Assembly (NCBI RefSeq): GCF_016616885.1
Contig: NZ_CP067102.1
Span: 496,001 to 560,000 of the forward strand
DNA length: 64,000 nucleotides
Direction of reading: 5' to 3'
From: Bradyrhizobium diazoefficiens
GTDB lineage: Bacteria; Pseudomonadota; Alphaproteobacteria; Rhizobiales; Xanthobacteraceae
Positions 37,446 through 53,131 of the stretch are shown piece by piece. A model generated the notes under the pieces. The model had not been told where the DNA came from. It worked only from the letters and a program-made list of their open reading frames with translations, and ran no database searches. The translations under genes and the position numbers were made by a program. Every line of letters begins with the position of its first letter. The first letter of the stretch is position 1.

Positions 37446-38237
37446 TTAGTCGCGCTGGCCGAGGAGCTGCAGCAGCAGGGTGAACAGGTTGATGAAGTTC
37501 AAGTACAGCGACAGCGCACCGGAGATCGCCGCACGCTCGGCGATGTCACCGCCTGCCGAGGCATAGCCGTAGATGTAATCGTTCTTCAGCCGCTGGGTGT
37601 CCCAGGCGGTGAGGCCCGCAAACACCAGCACGCCGACCACCGACACGATGAACTGCAGCGCCGTGCTGGCCAGGAACAAGTTCACCAGGCTCGCGATGAT
37701 GAGGCCGATCAGGCCCATGAACAGGAACGAGCCCATGCCGCTCATGTCACGCTTGGTGGTGTAGCCGTAGAGGCTCAGCGCGCCGAAGGTCGCCGCGGTG
37801 ATGAAGAACACCCGCACGATCGAGGTGTGCGTGTACACCAGGAAGATCGAGGACAGCGAGATGCCCATCAGCGCCGAGAACACCCAGAACAGGATCTGGG
37901 CGGTCGAGGGGGCGAGACGGTTGATGCCGGCCGAGATCACGAACACCATGGCGAGCGGCGCCAGCATGAACAGATACTTCAGCGGGCTCACGAACATCGC
38001 GTAGCCGAACGGCGTCAGGAACAGCTTGCCGACGCGGACCGCTTCCGCGGTCGGAACGTCAGTCACGGCAGCCATGTAAACGCCGAGCGCGGCCAGGCCG
38101 GTGATGGCGAGGCCAATGCTCATGTAATTGTAGATGCGCAGCATGTAGGCGCGCAGGCCGGCGTCGACCGTCGCGGCGTCAACACGCCCGGCGGCCCTGC
38201 CGAAAGGAGAAGCGTAATTGCGGTCTAGGTCCGACAT
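37446..38237 (-). CDS. Bax inhibitor-1/YccA (YbhL) family membrane protein
   Basis: 263 residues from MSDLDRNYASPFGR; an ATG 15 codons upstream lies inside the leader hairpin and is rejected. Seven transmembrane segments; family features are SIGLAITGLAALGVYMAAV, SPLKYLFMLAPLAMVFVISAGI, and the C-terminal GALSLYLNFINLFTLLLQLLGQRD. Role in bacteria not settled (stress, ion homeostasis or protease interaction). The leader hairpin may be a ybhL RNA. Confidence 0.92.
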   Translation of the reverse strand: MSDLDRNYASPFGRAAGRVDAATVDAGLRAYMLRIYNYMSIGLAITGLAALGVYMAAVTDVPTAEAVRVGKLFLTPFGYAMFVSPLKYLFMLAPLAMVFVISAGINRLAPSTAQILFWVFSALMGISLSSIFLVYTHTSIVRVFFITAATFGALSLYGYTTKRDMSGMGSFLFMGLIGLIIASLVNLFLASTALQFIVSVVGVLVFAGLTAWDTQRLKNDYIYGYASAGGDIAERAAISGALSLYLNFINLFTLLLQLLGQRD

Positions 38238-38258
38238 GGTCGAATTCCCGTTGGTTGG

Positions 38259-38290
38259 CCGGTCCGGCATGAGGGTCGCCATGCCGCCGG
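38259..38290 (-). ncRNA. Leader hairpin, candidate ybhL RNA element
   Basis: On the minus strand CCGGCGGCATG pairs with CATGCCG-GA-CCGG: 11 pairs with a 2-base bulge and an 8-base loop GCGACCCT, ending 21 bp before the ATG of the YbhL/BI-1 gene. An alphaproteobacterial RNA motif named ybhL is known at this position, but I could not compare with its consensus. Confidence 0.4.
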
Positions 38291-38518
38291 TTCGTCACTT
38301 TCTATCTCGGATACCGATGTCTGCCGACATTAAATTTGGCTAACAATCGGGGCTCCGAACCCATTCGATATGTGGGAAACTAACACATTCGCTGCAACCG
38401 TTCACGCGCGGCTGAATGTCGCCCTTGGCGCGCAACCTGACGTGAACCTGACGAGCGGACGTGGTTAATCGCAGGAATCGTGCGATTTGGCTCCCACGCG
38501 GCCACCCGCTACCTTTTG

Positions 38519-41085
38519 TCACAAATTGCGCAACACCGTGGCGGGCTTTTTGTTCAACGCCAAGAGCGTGCCGGCGAGCCCGAGCCCGACGGTGACGACC
38601 AGGGCGGCCACGACCACGCCGGCCGCACTGCCGGCCTGCCAGACGAAGGTCAGCGTCATCAGCCGCGTCACGATCATCCAGGCGGCGATGGTGCCGGCGA
38701 TCACGCCGAACACCGCGGTGGCGAGTCCGATCAGGAGATATTCGAGCGCATAGGCGCCGAGCAGCCGCAGCCGCGTGGCGCCGAGCGTCTTCAGGATCAC
38801 GGCATCGTAGACCCGATGGCGATGGCCGGCGGCCAGGGCGCCGCCCAGCACCAGGATCGCCGAGATCAGCGTCACGGCGCTGGCGCCGCGGATCGCGAGC
38901 GCGAGATTGGTCACGACCGCGCCGACTGTCTCCATCACCTCGCGCACGCGCACGCTCGTCACCATCGGATAGGCATCTGCCACCTGCTTGATGACCTTGC
39001 CGTCGCCGGTCGCGTCGCCGCCGGCTTCCGTCAGCGTGGCGATATGGGTATGTGGGGCGCCCTTGAAGGCGTTCGGCGAGAACACCAGCACGAAATTGAT
39101 GCCAAGCCCCTGCCAGTCGATGGTGCGCAGATTGCCGATTTTCGCCGGGATGTCGCGGCCGAGCACGTTGACCACGACTTCATCGCCGAGCTTGAGGCCC
39201 AGTCCGTCGGCGATCTTCTTCTCCATCGAGACCAGCGGCGGGCCGGAATAGTCGGCGCCCCACCATTCGCCGTCGACCACCTTGGAGCCCTTCGGCAACT
39301 CGCCGGTATAGGTCAGGCCGCGGTCGCTCTGCAGCACCCATTCGGAATCGGTGGTGGGCTTGAGGTCCTCGGCGCGGACGCCGCGGGCGCCGACGATGCG
39401 CCCCCGCAGCATCGGCACGTCCTCGACCTTCGCGCCCGGCGCGATCTGGCGCAAATAATCGTCGAATGGGGCGGCCTGGGTGCTCGGAATGTCGATGAAG
39501 TAGAACGCCGGCGCGCGATCGGGCAACGCTGCCAGGAACTGTCGGCGCAGATTGCCGTCGATCTGGGTGATGGTGACCAGCACGGCGAGGCCGAGCCCGA
39601 GCGAGAGCACGACGGAGGGCGTCAGCGCGCCCGGCCGGTGGATGTTGGCGATCGCCAGCCGCAGCATGGTGAAGCGCGTGCGTGGCAGCCGGCGCGCGAT
39701 CGCCATCAGCACGGCGGCGACGCCGCGCAGCACTGCGAATACGACGACCGAGGAGACCACGAACACCGCGGCGATGCGCTTGTCGAACGACAGGCCGATC
39801 ACCACCGCGACCAGCAGGGCGACGACCACGGCCATGAACACGAGATAGCTCCAGCGCGGCCGGTGCCATTCCGAGCTGATGGTGTCGCGGAACAGCGCTG
39901 CGACCGGCACATCGTGCACGCGGCCGAGCGGCCACAGGCCGAAGGCGAGCGCGGTCAAAAGACCGTAGACAAAAGATAGCGCGAGCTCGTCGGCGTGCAC
40001 GGCCGGCACCACCGGCAGCGGCAACAATTTTCCAAACAGGCCGACGATGGCAAACGGCATCGCCGCGCCGAGCGCGAGCCCGATCACCGAGCCGATCCCG
40101 GCGAGCAGGACGACTTGCGCCAGATAAATCCCGAATACGTCGCGCCCCGTGGCGCCGACCGCCTTGAAGGCCGCGATCACCTCGAGCCTGCGGTCGATAT
40201 GGCTCTTCACGGCGTTGGCGACGCCGACGCCGCCGACCAGCAGTGCGGCGAGGCCGACCAAGGTCAGGAACTGCGTGAAGCGGCCGATATTGCGCTCGAG
40301 CTGCGGCGAGGCATTGGAACGGCTACGGACTTCCCAGCCGGCCTGCGGCGCGGCGTTGCGCGCATCCGCGATGAAGGCATCGGTGGCACGGTCGCTGTTG
40401 GCGGCGTCAGGCAGTTTTACGCGATAGACCCAGCGCACCAGGCTGCCGGGCTGGATCAGGTTGGTGGCGCGCAGGGCCGCCTCGCTGATCAGGAAGCGCG
40501 GACCAAACCCGATGCCGCCGGCGAGCTTGTCGGGCTCGGCCTCGACGCTGCTGCGGATCTGGAAGGTCGCAGAGCCAATGGTGACGCGGTCGCCGATCTT
40601 GAGGGAGAGCCGTGCCAGCAGCGTCGGATCGGCGGCGGCGCCGAATGCACCGTCGCGCTCCGCGAGCAGATCGGTCAGCGGCAGCTGCGGCGCCAGCGTG
40701 AGTTGGCCGAGCATCGGATAGGTGTCGTCGACCGCCTTCATCTCGACCAGCGCCAGCTTACCGTCGGCCGAGCGCGCCATGCCGCGCAAGGTCGAGGCAA
40801 CGGAGACGGTGCCGCGCGAGCGCAGGAAGGCAACTTCCTCGGGCTTCGCTTCGCGCTGGAACAGCACGAAGGAGACGTCGCCGCCGAGCAGCGTGCGCCC
40901 CTCGCGCGCGAGGCCGTCGCTCAGGCTCGCCGACACCGAGCCGACGCCGGCGATCGCCATCACGCCGAGCGCGATGCAGGCGATGAAGACGTAGAAACCG
41001 CGCAGGCCCCCGCGCAATTCGCGCAGCGCATAGCGCAGCGATAATGCGACGCCGTTGGGCTTCGCAAACGGTTCGACAGCTGTGC

Positions 41086-41089
<4 letters not shown>
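38519..41089 (-). CDS. ABC transporter permease, FtsX-type (YbbP-like)
   Basis: 856 residues. Two FtsX domains, each with several transmembrane helices, separated by large periplasmic parts. The start has LRYALRELRGGLRGFYVFIACIALGVMAIAGVGS; FLTLVGLAALLVGGVGVANAV and AVTLISAILVLGGALAAG are the membrane cores. Such permeases with a LolD-like ATPase are often next to an arylesterase (ybbA-ybbP-tesA order), as here; the substrate is unknown. The start overlaps the ATPase stop by 4 bp. Confidence 0.92.
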
Positions 41090-41808
<719 letters not shown>

Positions 41809-41863
41809 GGTCCGGTCATATGGCAACTCCGCACGCGCGGTCGAGAGGCGTTACGGATTCTTC

Positions 41864-42499
41864 ATGCACATAGCCGTGTTGATGCTCGCTTTGATGACGG
41901 TCGCCAATCCGGCTTGGGCGGACGCGACAAAGCCGATCAAGCTTGTCATTTTAGGCGATTCGTTGAGTGCCGGTCTCGGCCTTCCGGCCCAGGACGCGTT
42001 TCCGACCAAGCTGCAAAAAGCCTTGCAGGCCAAAGGTATAGCGGTGGACATGACCAACGCCGGCGTGTCCGGCGACACCTCATCGGGGGGGCGCGACCGG
42101 CTCGATTGGTCGGTGCCCGAGGGAACCGAGGGCGTCGTTCTCGAGCTCGGCGCCAACGACGCGATGCGCGGCATCGATCCCGACTTGACGCGCGCGGCGC
42201 TGACCGACATCGTTCGACGTCTCAGGGCGCGCAAGATCGCCGTGATGCTGTGTGGCATGCTGGCGCCGCCGAACTTCGGCGCGGACTATGGCGCGCGCTT
42301 CAATTCGATTTATCCGGATCTGGCGAAACAGTTCGACGTGCCGCTCTATCCGTTTTTCCTCGACGGTGTCGCCGCCGATGCGAAGCTCAACCAGGCCGAC
42401 GGCATTCACCCGACCGCTGAAGGCGTCAACATCATCGTCAACAACATGCTGCCCACGGCAGAGGCATTCCTGCGCACGATCGGCGAGCAACGCCGTTGA
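41864..42499 (+). CDS. SGNH-type arylesterase (TesA family)
   Basis: 211 residues from MHIAVLMLALMTVANPAWA, which by itself is a good signal peptide; starts at 41795 or 41807 would overlap the divergent ATPase gene. Block I GDSLSAGLGLP (catalytic Ser), block III GANDAMRGI and the DGIHPTAEG catalytic pair are complete. A periplasmic esterase/thioesterase/lysophospholipase; true substrate unknown. Its pairing with the ABC genes is conserved in many proteobacteria. Confidence 0.88.
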   Translation: MHIAVLMLALMTVANPAWADATKPIKLVILGDSLSAGLGLPAQDAFPTKLQKALQAKGIAVDMTNAGVSGDTSSGGRDRLDWSVPEGTEGVVLELGANDAMRGIDPDLTRAALTDIVRRLRARKIAVMLCGMLAPPNFGADYGARFNSIYPDLAKQFDVPLYPFFLDGVAADAKLNQADGIHPTAEGVNIIVNNMLPTAEAFLRTIGEQRR

Positions 42500-42674
42500 A
42501 AAGCAGGCAGCGCTAACCCTAACACCCAGGGTTTTCCCCTGGGTAGCCTGGGCACTCTTCGCAGAGTCACACAACTGCGATAGGAATCAGGGTACCGGTG
42601 ATTCGTCGCTGGCTCTAAAATTTGGATATGATCTTTCCTAAGGGATCATACCCAAGCATCGGGAGTGCGAAACG

Positions 42675-43211
42675 ATGCCGCGTTTGTTCACTGGTCTGGA
42701 AATCCCGGCTGAAGTCAGCCAGACGCTTTCCAATTTGAGAGGTGGCCTTCCCGGCGCCCGGTGGATCGATCCCGAAAATTATCACGTCACGCTGCGCTTC
42801 ATCGGCGACATCGACGGCATCTCCGCTAACGAGATCGCATCGATGCTGTTTCGTGTCGACCGCAAACCATTCGAGGTGAAGGTGCAGGGGCTCACAAGCT
42901 TCGGCGGCCGCAAGCCGCGCGCGGTGGTCGCCACCATCGCGCCGAGCAAGCCGCTGATGGATTTGCAGGCCGAGCTCGAACGTATGATGCAGCGGATCGG
43001 CCTCGATCCGGAGGGGCGCAAATTCATCCCGCATGTCACGCTGGCCCGTCTGCACGACGCCACCGACCGCGACGTCGCCGACTATCTCTCGCTGCGCGGC
43101 TACTTCCCGAGCAAGGCCTTCATGGCGGAGCGTTTTGTCTTGTTCTCGTCGCGCGCGTCCACCGGTGGTGGGCCGTATGTGGTCGAGGACGCCTACGAGC
43201 TGTGTGAGTAG
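42675..43211 (+). CDS. thpR: RNA 2',3'-cyclic phosphodiesterase
   Basis: 178 residues. 2H phosphoesterase opening 2',3'-cyclic RNA ends. Both HxT motifs are present: His37/Thr39 in YHVTLRFIG and His120/Thr122 in PHVTLARLHD. PRLFTGLEIPAEV is the family start; GGAG lies upstream of the ATG. The 175-bp gap before it has one small hairpin (CCCAGGG-TTTTCC-CCTGGG). Confidence 0.9.
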   Translation: MPRLFTGLEIPAEVSQTLSNLRGGLPGARWIDPENYHVTLRFIGDIDGISANEIASMLFRVDRKPFEVKVQGLTSFGGRKPRAVVATIAPSKPLMDLQAELERMMQRIGLDPEGRKFIPHVTLARLHDATDRDVADYLSLRGYFPSKAFMAERFVLFSSRASTGGGPYVVEDAYELCE

Positions 43212-43318
43212 TGTAGCTCTCGTGCCCCGGCTCTGCAGCGTCGGGGGGCACGAATCCGCATACCCCGTCCACCAATTGACGGCTTGCAATTTCCGCCGGT
43301 CTCTGGCGGTAAAGAGCG

Positions 43319-44506
43319 ATGCTCTCCACTCCAAACTCCTCCTTCAGCGAAGCGTATCAGGCCCAGATCGCCTCCGGCGCGATCGAGCCCGATGCCGCGC
43401 AAGCCGAAATCGCCGAGGCCTATGCCGCGCTCGACCTGCGGCTTGCCAACTACAAGCCGCAGCGCAAGCAGGGGCTGCTCAGCCGCCTGTTCAACGGTGG
43501 CGACAAGGACGAGGCGCCGCGCGGGCTCTATGTCCATGGCGAGGTCGGCCGCGGCAAGACCATGCTGATGGATCTGTTCTTCCAGCACTCCACCGTCGAG
43601 CACAAACGGCGCGCGCATTTCCACGAATTCATGGCGGATGTACACGAGCGCATCTACGACTACCGCCAGAGCATCGCGCGCGGCGAGACCGCCGACGGCG
43701 ACGTCATCGCGCTGACCGCGCATGCGATCTTCGAGGAGAGCTGGCTGCTCTGCTTCGACGAATTCCACGTCACCGATATCGCCGACGCAATGATCCTCGG
43801 CCGCCTGTTCGCAAAGCTGTTCGATCTCGGCACCGTCGTGGTCGCGACCTCCAACGTCGCGCCCGACGATCTCTACAAAGGCGGCTTGAACCGCGCGCTG
43901 TTCGTGCCCTTCATCAAGCAGATCACCGACCACATGGATGTGCGGCGGCTCGATGCGCGCACCGACTTCCGGCTGGAAAAACTTCAGGGCGTGCCGATGT
44001 GGCTGACGCCGGCGGACGGCGATGCCGACGCCGCGCTCGGCCGCGCGTGGTCGAAGATGACCGGTGGCGCCAAATGCAAGTCGCGCGACATTTCGATCAA
44101 GGGCCGCACCCTGCACGTGCCGTGCTCGGCGCATGGCGTCGCGCGCTTCGCCTTCGCCGATCTTTGCGAGAAGCCGCTCGGCGCATCCGACTATCTCAGG
44201 CTGGCGCACGACTATCACACCATCCTGGTCGACCATATTCCAGTGATGGACCTCTCCCAGCGCAACGCCGCCAAGCGCTTCATCACGTTGATCGACACGC
44301 TCTATGACAATGCCGTGAAGCTGATGGCCTCGGCCGATGCCAACCCGATCTCGCTCTACCTCGCCGATGAGGGCAGCGAGGCCATGGAGTTCAAGCGGAC
44401 CTCGTCGCGCCTGATCGAGATGAGTTCGAAATCCTATCTGGCGCTGCCTCACGGCCGCAAGGATTCCACCGCCAGCGGCTCCACCAAGGGGCTGGTGGAG
44501 ACTTAA
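43319..44506 (+). CDS. zapE: Cell division protein ZapE (AFG1-like ATPase)
   Basis: 395 residues. AAA-type ATPase that in E. coli binds FtsZ and acts at the septum; related to yeast Afg1. Walker A HGEVGRGKTMLMDLFF, the following AHFHEFMADVHERIYDYR, Walker B LLCFDEFHVTDIADAMIL and ATSNVAPDDLYKGGLNRALFVPFI are diagnostic. Confidence 0.93.
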   Translation: MLSTPNSSFSEAYQAQIASGAIEPDAAQAEIAEAYAALDLRLANYKPQRKQGLLSRLFNGGDKDEAPRGLYVHGEVGRGKTMLMDLFFQHSTVEHKRRAHFHEFMADVHERIYDYRQSIARGETADGDVIALTAHAIFEESWLLCFDEFHVTDIADAMILGRLFAKLFDLGTVVVATSNVAPDDLYKGGLNRALFVPFIKQITDHMDVRRLDARTDFRLEKLQGVPMWLTPADGDADAALGRAWSKMTGGAKCKSRDISIKGRTLHVPCSAHGVARFAFADLCEKPLGASDYLRLAHDYHTILVDHIPVMDLSQRNAAKRFITLIDTLYDNAVKLMASADANPISLYLADEGSEAMEFKRTSSRLIEMSSKSYLALPHGRKDSTASGSTKGLVET

Positions 44507-44525
44507 GTCCTATTTGCTGCCAAGT

Positions 44526-44626
44526 CGTCATTCCGGGGCGCGCGTCAGCGCGAACCCGGAATCTCGCGCGCGAGTTTCGAGCTTCCGCATCCACCCGCGC
44601 AATGGCGCGGACGCCCCGGAATGACG
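44526..44626. repeat. Dispersed repeat with CGTCATTCCGGGG/CCCCGGAATGACG ends
   Basis: 13-bp perfect outer arms with inner hairpins; between zapE and mdh. Confidence 0.78.
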
Positions 44627-44708
44627 GCTTGGGGTTTGCTGGCCGGAATCGCGGCGAGCCCGACAATTGGGCATCCACCGACTTGAACGGGGGAAGCGAA
44701 AGGGATAA

Positions 44709-45725
<1,017 letters not shown>

Positions 45726-45738
45726 GAAAAACAATCCT

Positions 45739-45767
45739 CGCCGAAGATCGAAACCCGGTCTTCGGCG
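45739..45767 (+). terminator. Possible terminator after mdh
   Basis: CGCCGAAGA/TCTTCGGCG stem with an 11-base loop followed by GTTTC; a weak T-run, so partial readthrough to sucC is likely. Confidence 0.5.
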
Positions 45768-45939
45768 GTTTCATTTCCGGACCCCGGCTGCAACCCTTTT
45801 TGAAGGCTGGGCGGGTTCCGGATCAGCGATTTTGATGTCAAAGAATCCGGGTTGCAGTTCCTGTGGTATATGGTATGCCAGCCACAAGACTGAGGTGGGC
45901 CTTTAGAGGTCACCGCCCGCGGGTTCAGGGAGCGACCAT

Positions 45940-47136
45940 ATGAATATCCACGAATATCAGGCCAAAGCGCTGCTGAGCGAGTTCGGCGTAGCGATCTCCA
46001 AGGGCGTTCCGGTCCTGAGTGCCACCGACGCAGACGCGGCGGCCATGGCGCTGCCCGGCCCGGTCTGGGTGGTGAAGAGCCAGATCCACGCCGGCGGCCG
46101 CGGCAAGGGCAAGTTCAAGGAAGCCAGTGCCGGCGACAAGGGCGGCGTCCGCATCGCCAAGTCGGCCGCTGAGGTGTCCGAATTCGCCAAGCAGATGCTC
46201 GGTGCCACCCTCGTGACGATCCAGACCGGTCCCGCCGGCAAGCAGGTCAACCGCCTCTACATCGAGGACGGCTCCGACATCGACAAGGAATTCTACCTCT
46301 CGATCCTGGTCGATCGCGAGACCTCCCGCGTCTCCTTCGTCGTCTCGACCGAAGGCGGCGTGAACATCGAGGACGTCGCGCACAACAGCCCAGAGAAGAT
46401 CGTGACCTTCTCGGTCGATCCGGCGACCGGCATCATGGGTCATCACGGCCGCACCGTCGCCAACGCGCTAAAGCTCTCCGGTGATCTCGCCAAGCAGGCC
46501 GAGAAGCTCACCGCGCAGCTCTACGCGGCCTTTGTCGCCAAGGACATGTCGATGCTGGAGATCAACCCGCTGGTCGCGACCAAGCAGGGTCAGCTCCGCG
46601 TGCTCGACGCCAAGGTGTCGTTCGATGACAACGCGCTGTTCCGTCATCCCGAGGTGCTCGCGCTGCGCGACGAGACCGAGGAAGACGCCAAGGAAATCGA
46701 AGCGTCGAAATACGATCTCAACTACGTCACCCTCGACGGCAATATCGGCTGCATGGTCAATGGCGCCGGTCTCGCCATGGCGACGATGGACATCATCAAG
46801 CTCTACGGCATGGCGCCAGCGAACTTCCTCGACGTCGGCGGCAGCGCCAGCAAGGAAAAGGTCGCGGCCGCGTTCAAGATCATCACCGCCGATCCCAACG
46901 TGAAGGGCATCCTGGTCAACATCTTCGGTGGTATCATGAAGTGCGACGTGATCGCCGAGGGCGTCACCGCCGCCGTGCGCGAGGTCGGCCTCAGCGTGCC
47001 GCTGGTGGTTCGCCTCGAAGGCACCAATGTCGAGCTCGGCAAGAAGATCATCCGTGAATCCGGGCTGAACGTGGTGCCCGCCGACAATCTCGACGACGCC
47101 GCGCAGAAGATCGTGAAGGCCGTCAAGGGAGGCTAA
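45940..47136 (+). CDS. sucC: Succinyl-CoA ligase beta subunit (ADP-forming)
   Basis: 398 residues. ATP-grasp subunit binding nucleotide and Co[54 protein letters not shown], and [15 protein letters not shown] are family motifs. GGGAGCG lies before the ATG. Separated from sucD by a DUF1579-like gene. Confidence 0.97.
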   Translation: MNIHEYQAKALLSEFGVAISKGVPVLSATDADAAAMALPGPVWVVKSQIHAGGRGKGKFKEASAGDKGGVRIAKSAAEVSEFAKQMLGATLVTIQTGPAGKQVNRLYIEDGSDIDKEFYLSILVDRETSRVSFVVSTEGGVNIEDVAHNSPEKIVTFSVDPATGIMGHHGRTVANALKLSGDLAKQAEKLTAQLYAAFVAKDMSMLEINPLVATKQGQLRVLDAKVSFDDNALFRHPEVLALRDETEEDAKEIEASKYDLNYVTLDGNIGCMVNGAGLAMATMDIIKLYGMAPANFLDVGGSASKEKVAAAFKIITADPNVKGILVNIFGGIMKCDVIAEGVTAAVREVGLSVPLVVRLEGTNVELGKKIIRESGLNVVPADNLDDAAQKIVKAVKGG

Positions 47137-47140
47137 CGCC

Positions 47141-47620
47141 ATGGCCCAGGACCATCTCGCCGCATCATCTCCGCTTGTAGAGCACACGCGCCTCGCCGCG
47201 TTCGCCGGCGAATGGGATGGCGAAGAGGTGGTCTTCCCGTCGCGCTGGACCGCGGGCGGGCCGGCCACCTCGCACGTTGTCGCGCGCATGGATCTCAACG
47301 GCTTCTACCTGATCCAGGATTCGGTGCAGATGCGCGACGGCAAGCAGATCTTCGCCACCCACGGCATCTTCACCTACGACCGCGACGACCGGACCTACAA
47401 ATTGTTCTGGTACGACTCGCTTGGCTACACGCCGCCCTCGCCCGCCTCCGGCGGCTGGGTCGGCAAGACCCTGACGCTGGTGCGCGGCTCGCTCCGCGGC
47501 AATGCGCGCCACGTCTACGAGATCATCGACGACAATTCCTACTCGTTGAAGATCCAGTTCTCGCCGGACGCGGAAGGCTGGGCTGACGTGCTCACCGGCG
47601 TCTACCGCCGCATCCACTGA
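47141..47620 (+). CDS. DUF1579-like protein inside the sucC-sucD gap
   Basis: 159 residues, no signal peptide. Beta-rich lipocalin-like pattern: [77 protein letters not shown]. This fits the DUF1579 type of small-ligand-binding barrels. It starts 4 bp after sucC and ends 35 bp before sucD, so it must be co-transcribed with both. Function unknown. Confidence 0.75.
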   Translation: MAQDHLAASSPLVEHTRLAAFAGEWDGEEVVFPSRWTAGGPATSHVVARMDLNGFYLIQDSVQMRDGKQIFATHGIFTYDRDDRTYKLFWYDSLGYTPPSPASGGWVGKTLTLVRGSLRGNARHVYEIIDDNSYSLKIQFSPDAEGWADVLTGVYRRIH

Positions 47621-47655
47621 CCTCTCACTCGTTAGTTTCGCGAAAGCAGACCTCC

Positions 47656-48540
47656 ATGTCCATCCTGATCGACAAGAACACCAAGGTCATCTGCCAGGGC
47701 TTTACCGGCAAGAACGGCACCTTCCATTCGGAGGCCGCGATTGCCTATGGCACCAAGATGGTCGGCGGCACCTCGCCGGGCAAAGGCGGCGCGACGCATC
47801 TGGGCCTGCCGGTGTTCGACACCGTGCGCGAGGCGCGCGAGAAGACCGGCGCCGATGCGTCGGTGATCTATGTGCCGCCGCCGGGCGCGGCCGATGCGAT
47901 CTGCGAAGCCATCGACGCCGAGGTCCCGCTAATCGTCTGCATCACCGAAGGCATCCCCGTTATCGACATGGTGCGCGTGAAGCGCTCGCTCGCCGCCTCC
48001 AAGTCGCGCCTGATCGGACCGAACTGCCCGGGCGTCATGACCGCCGGCGAGTGCAAGATCGGCATCATGCCGGCCAACATCTTCAAGACCGGCTCCGTCG
48101 GCATCGTCTCCCGCTCCGGCACGCTCACTTACGAAGCCGTGTTCCAGACCTCCCAGGAAGGCCTCGGCCAGACCACCGCGGTCGGCATCGGCGGCGATCC
48201 GGTCAAGGGCACCGAGTTCATCGACGTGCTGGAAATGCTGTTGGCCGACCGCAAGACCGAATCGATCATCATGATCGGCGAGATCGGCGGTTCCGCCGAG
48301 GAAGACGCCGCCCAGTTCCTCAAGGACGAGGCCAAGCGCGGCCGCAAGAAGCCGATGGTCGGTTTCATCGCCGGCGTCACCGCACCTCCCGGCCGCCGCA
48401 TGGGCCACGCCGGTGCGATCATTTCGGGTGGCAAGGGCGACGCCGGTTCCAAGACCGACGCCATGAAATCCGCAGGGATTACAGTGTCGCCGTCTCCCGC
48501 CCGCCTCGGCCATACGCTTGCCGAAAAATTGAAGGGCTAA
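47656..48540 (+). CDS. sucD: Succinyl-CoA ligase alpha subunit
   Basis: 294 residues. Binds CoA and carries the phosphohistidine intermediate: His in [43 protein letters not shown] at the start and [19 protein letters not shown] are the other signatures. With SucC converts succinyl-CoA to succinate with substrate-level phosphorylation. Confidence 0.97.
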   Translation: MSILIDKNTKVICQGFTGKNGTFHSEAAIAYGTKMVGGTSPGKGGATHLGLPVFDTVREAREKTGADASVIYVPPPGAADAICEAIDAEVPLIVCITEGIPVIDMVRVKRSLAASKSRLIGPNCPGVMTAGECKIGIMPANIFKTGSVGIVSRSGTLTYEAVFQTSQEGLGQTTAVGIGGDPVKGTEFIDVLEMLLADRKTESIIMIGEIGGSAEEDAAQFLKDEAKRGRKKPMVGFIAGVTAPPGRRMGHAGAIISGGKGDAGSKTDAMKSAGITVSPSPARLGHTLAEKLKG

Positions 48541-48676
48541 TTCACTCCTTCGTACTTTTCCGGGCGAAGTTTCGCAGCAAATAGGATAAATGGTGCCTGT
48601 CGCGCTGAGCCTCTGCCGGGAGCTCAGCGCCAGCGCCGTTTGTTATGCGCGAACCAAAATCGCCAGGAACTCAAGT

Positions 48677-51646
<2,970 letters not shown>

Positions 51647-51660
51647 CCGAAATTCCAATT

Positions 51661-51800
51661 GTCATGCCCCGCCCAGTGCGCAATCGCGCACAAGGGCGGG
51701 GCATCCAGTACGCCGCGGCGTCCGTTCTGATCCACGATCGTCACGGAGTACTGGATCGTCCGCCCCAGTGCGCAACTGCGCACAAGGCGGACGATGACGG
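51661..51800. repeat. Dispersed palindromic repeat inside the sucA-sucB gap
   Basis: Two copies of CCCAGTGCGCAA-type hairpins (CAGTGCGCAATCGCGCA and CAGTGCGCAACTGCGCA), with CCAGTACGCCG/GTACTGGATC between. It lies within the probable operon. Confidence 0.7.
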
Positions 51801-51825
51801 CCAAAAAACGATTAAGGAAAAGACC

Positions 51826-53064
51826 ATGACTGAAATTCGTGTGCCGACGCTCGGCGAATCCGTCACCGAGGCCACCATCGGCCGCTGGTTCAAGAAGGCT
51901 GGCGACGCCGTCGCCGTCGACGAGCCCTTGGTGGAGCTCGAGACCGACAAGGTCACCATCGAAGTCCCGGCGCCGTCCGCGGGCACGCTGAGCGAAATCA
52001 TCGCCGCCGATGGCACGACGGTTGCCGTTGGTGCGCTGCTCGGCCAGATCACCGACGGTGCCGCCGGCGCCAAGCCGGCCGCCAAGCCCGCTGCTGCTGC
52101 GCCGGCGCCTGCCGCCGCGGCTCCGGCTGCTGCTCCCGCCGCGCCGAAGGCGCCGCCGGCCGACGCACCGCTCGCGCCTTCCGTGCGAAAACTTTCCGCC
52201 GAGACCGGCATCGACGCCTCGACCGTTCCGGGCTCCGGCAAGGACGGCCGCGTCACCAAGGGCGACATGCTCGCCGCGATCGAGCGCGCGGCCTCTGCCC
52301 CGACCCCGGTCAACCAGCCCGCCGCCGCCGTCCAGGTTCGCGCGCCCTCGCCGGCCGATGACGCCGCCCGCGAAGAGCGCGTCAAGATGACCCGCCTGCG
52401 CCAGACCATCGCGCGCCGCCTCAAGGACGTGCAGAACACCGCGGCCATGCTCACGACCTTCAACGAGGTCGACATGACCAACGTCATGGCGTTGCGGGCG
52501 CACTACAAGGACGCGTTCGAGAAGAAGCACGGCTCGAAGCTCGGCTTCATGGGCTTCTTCACCAAGGCCGTGGTGCAGGCGCTGAAGGACATCCCCGCCG
52601 TCAACGCCGAGATCGACGGCACCGACCTGATCTACAAGAACTACTACCACATCGGCGTCGCCGTCGGCACCGACAAGGGCCTCGTCGTGCCCGTGGTGCG
52701 CGACTGCGACAACAAGTCGATCGCCGACATCGAGAAGGGCATCGCCGATTTCGGTCGCCGCGCCCGTGACGGCCAGCTCAAGATCGACGAGATGCAGGGC
52801 GGCACCTTCACCATCACCAATGGCGGCATCTACGGCTCGCTGATGTCGACCCCGATCCTGAATGCGCCACAGTCCGGCATCCTCGGCATGCACAAGATCC
52901 AGGAGCGGCCGATGGTGGTCGGCGGCAAGGTCGAGGTGCGCCCGATGATGTATCTGGCGCTGTCCTACGATCACCGCGTGATCGACGGCAAGGAAGCCGT
53001 CACTTTCCTGGTTCGCGTCAAGGAGAGCCTGGAAGATCCGGCGCGCCTGGTGCTCGATCTCTGA
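51826..53064 (+). CDS. sucB: Dihydrolipoyllysine succinyltransferase (E2)
   Basis: 412 residues from [21 protein letters not shown] (AAGGAA before it). One lipoyl domain with Lys42 ([13 protein letters not shown]), an Ala/Pro linker, an E1/E3-binding domain ([32 protein letters not shown]) and the catalytic domain ending in [16 protein letters not shown] (catalytic His and Asp). Core of the 2-oxoglutarate dehydrogenase complex. Confidence 0.97.
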   Translation: MTEIRVPTLGESVTEATIGRWFKKAGDAVAVDEPLVELETDKVTIEVPAPSAGTLSEIIAADGTTVAVGALLGQITDGAAGAKPAAKPAAAAPAPAAAAPAAAPAAPKAPPADAPLAPSVRKLSAETGIDASTVPGSGKDGRVTKGDMLAAIERAASAPTPVNQPAAAVQVRAPSPADDAAREERVKMTRLRQTIARRLKDVQNTAAMLTTFNEVDMTNVMALRAHYKDAFEKKHGSKLGFMGFFTKAVVQALKDIPAVNAEIDGTDLIYKNYYHIGVAVGTDKGLVVPVVRDCDNKSIADIEKGIADFGRRARDGQLKIDEMQGGTFTITNGGIYGSLMSTPILNAPQSGILGMHKIQERPMVVGGKVEVRPMMYLALSYDHRVIDGKEAVTFLVRVKESLEDPARLVLDL

Positions 53065-53131
53065 TCCCCGATGCTTTGCGAGCGCTGTCGCCCTCTCGCG
53101 CGACGGCGCGTGTCGAACCATGGAGGCGCGC

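Noticed and set aside
38237..38282. Longer N-terminus for the Bax-inhibitor-like protein
   Set aside because: The upstream ATG lies in the leader hairpin and the added residues are not typical of the family.
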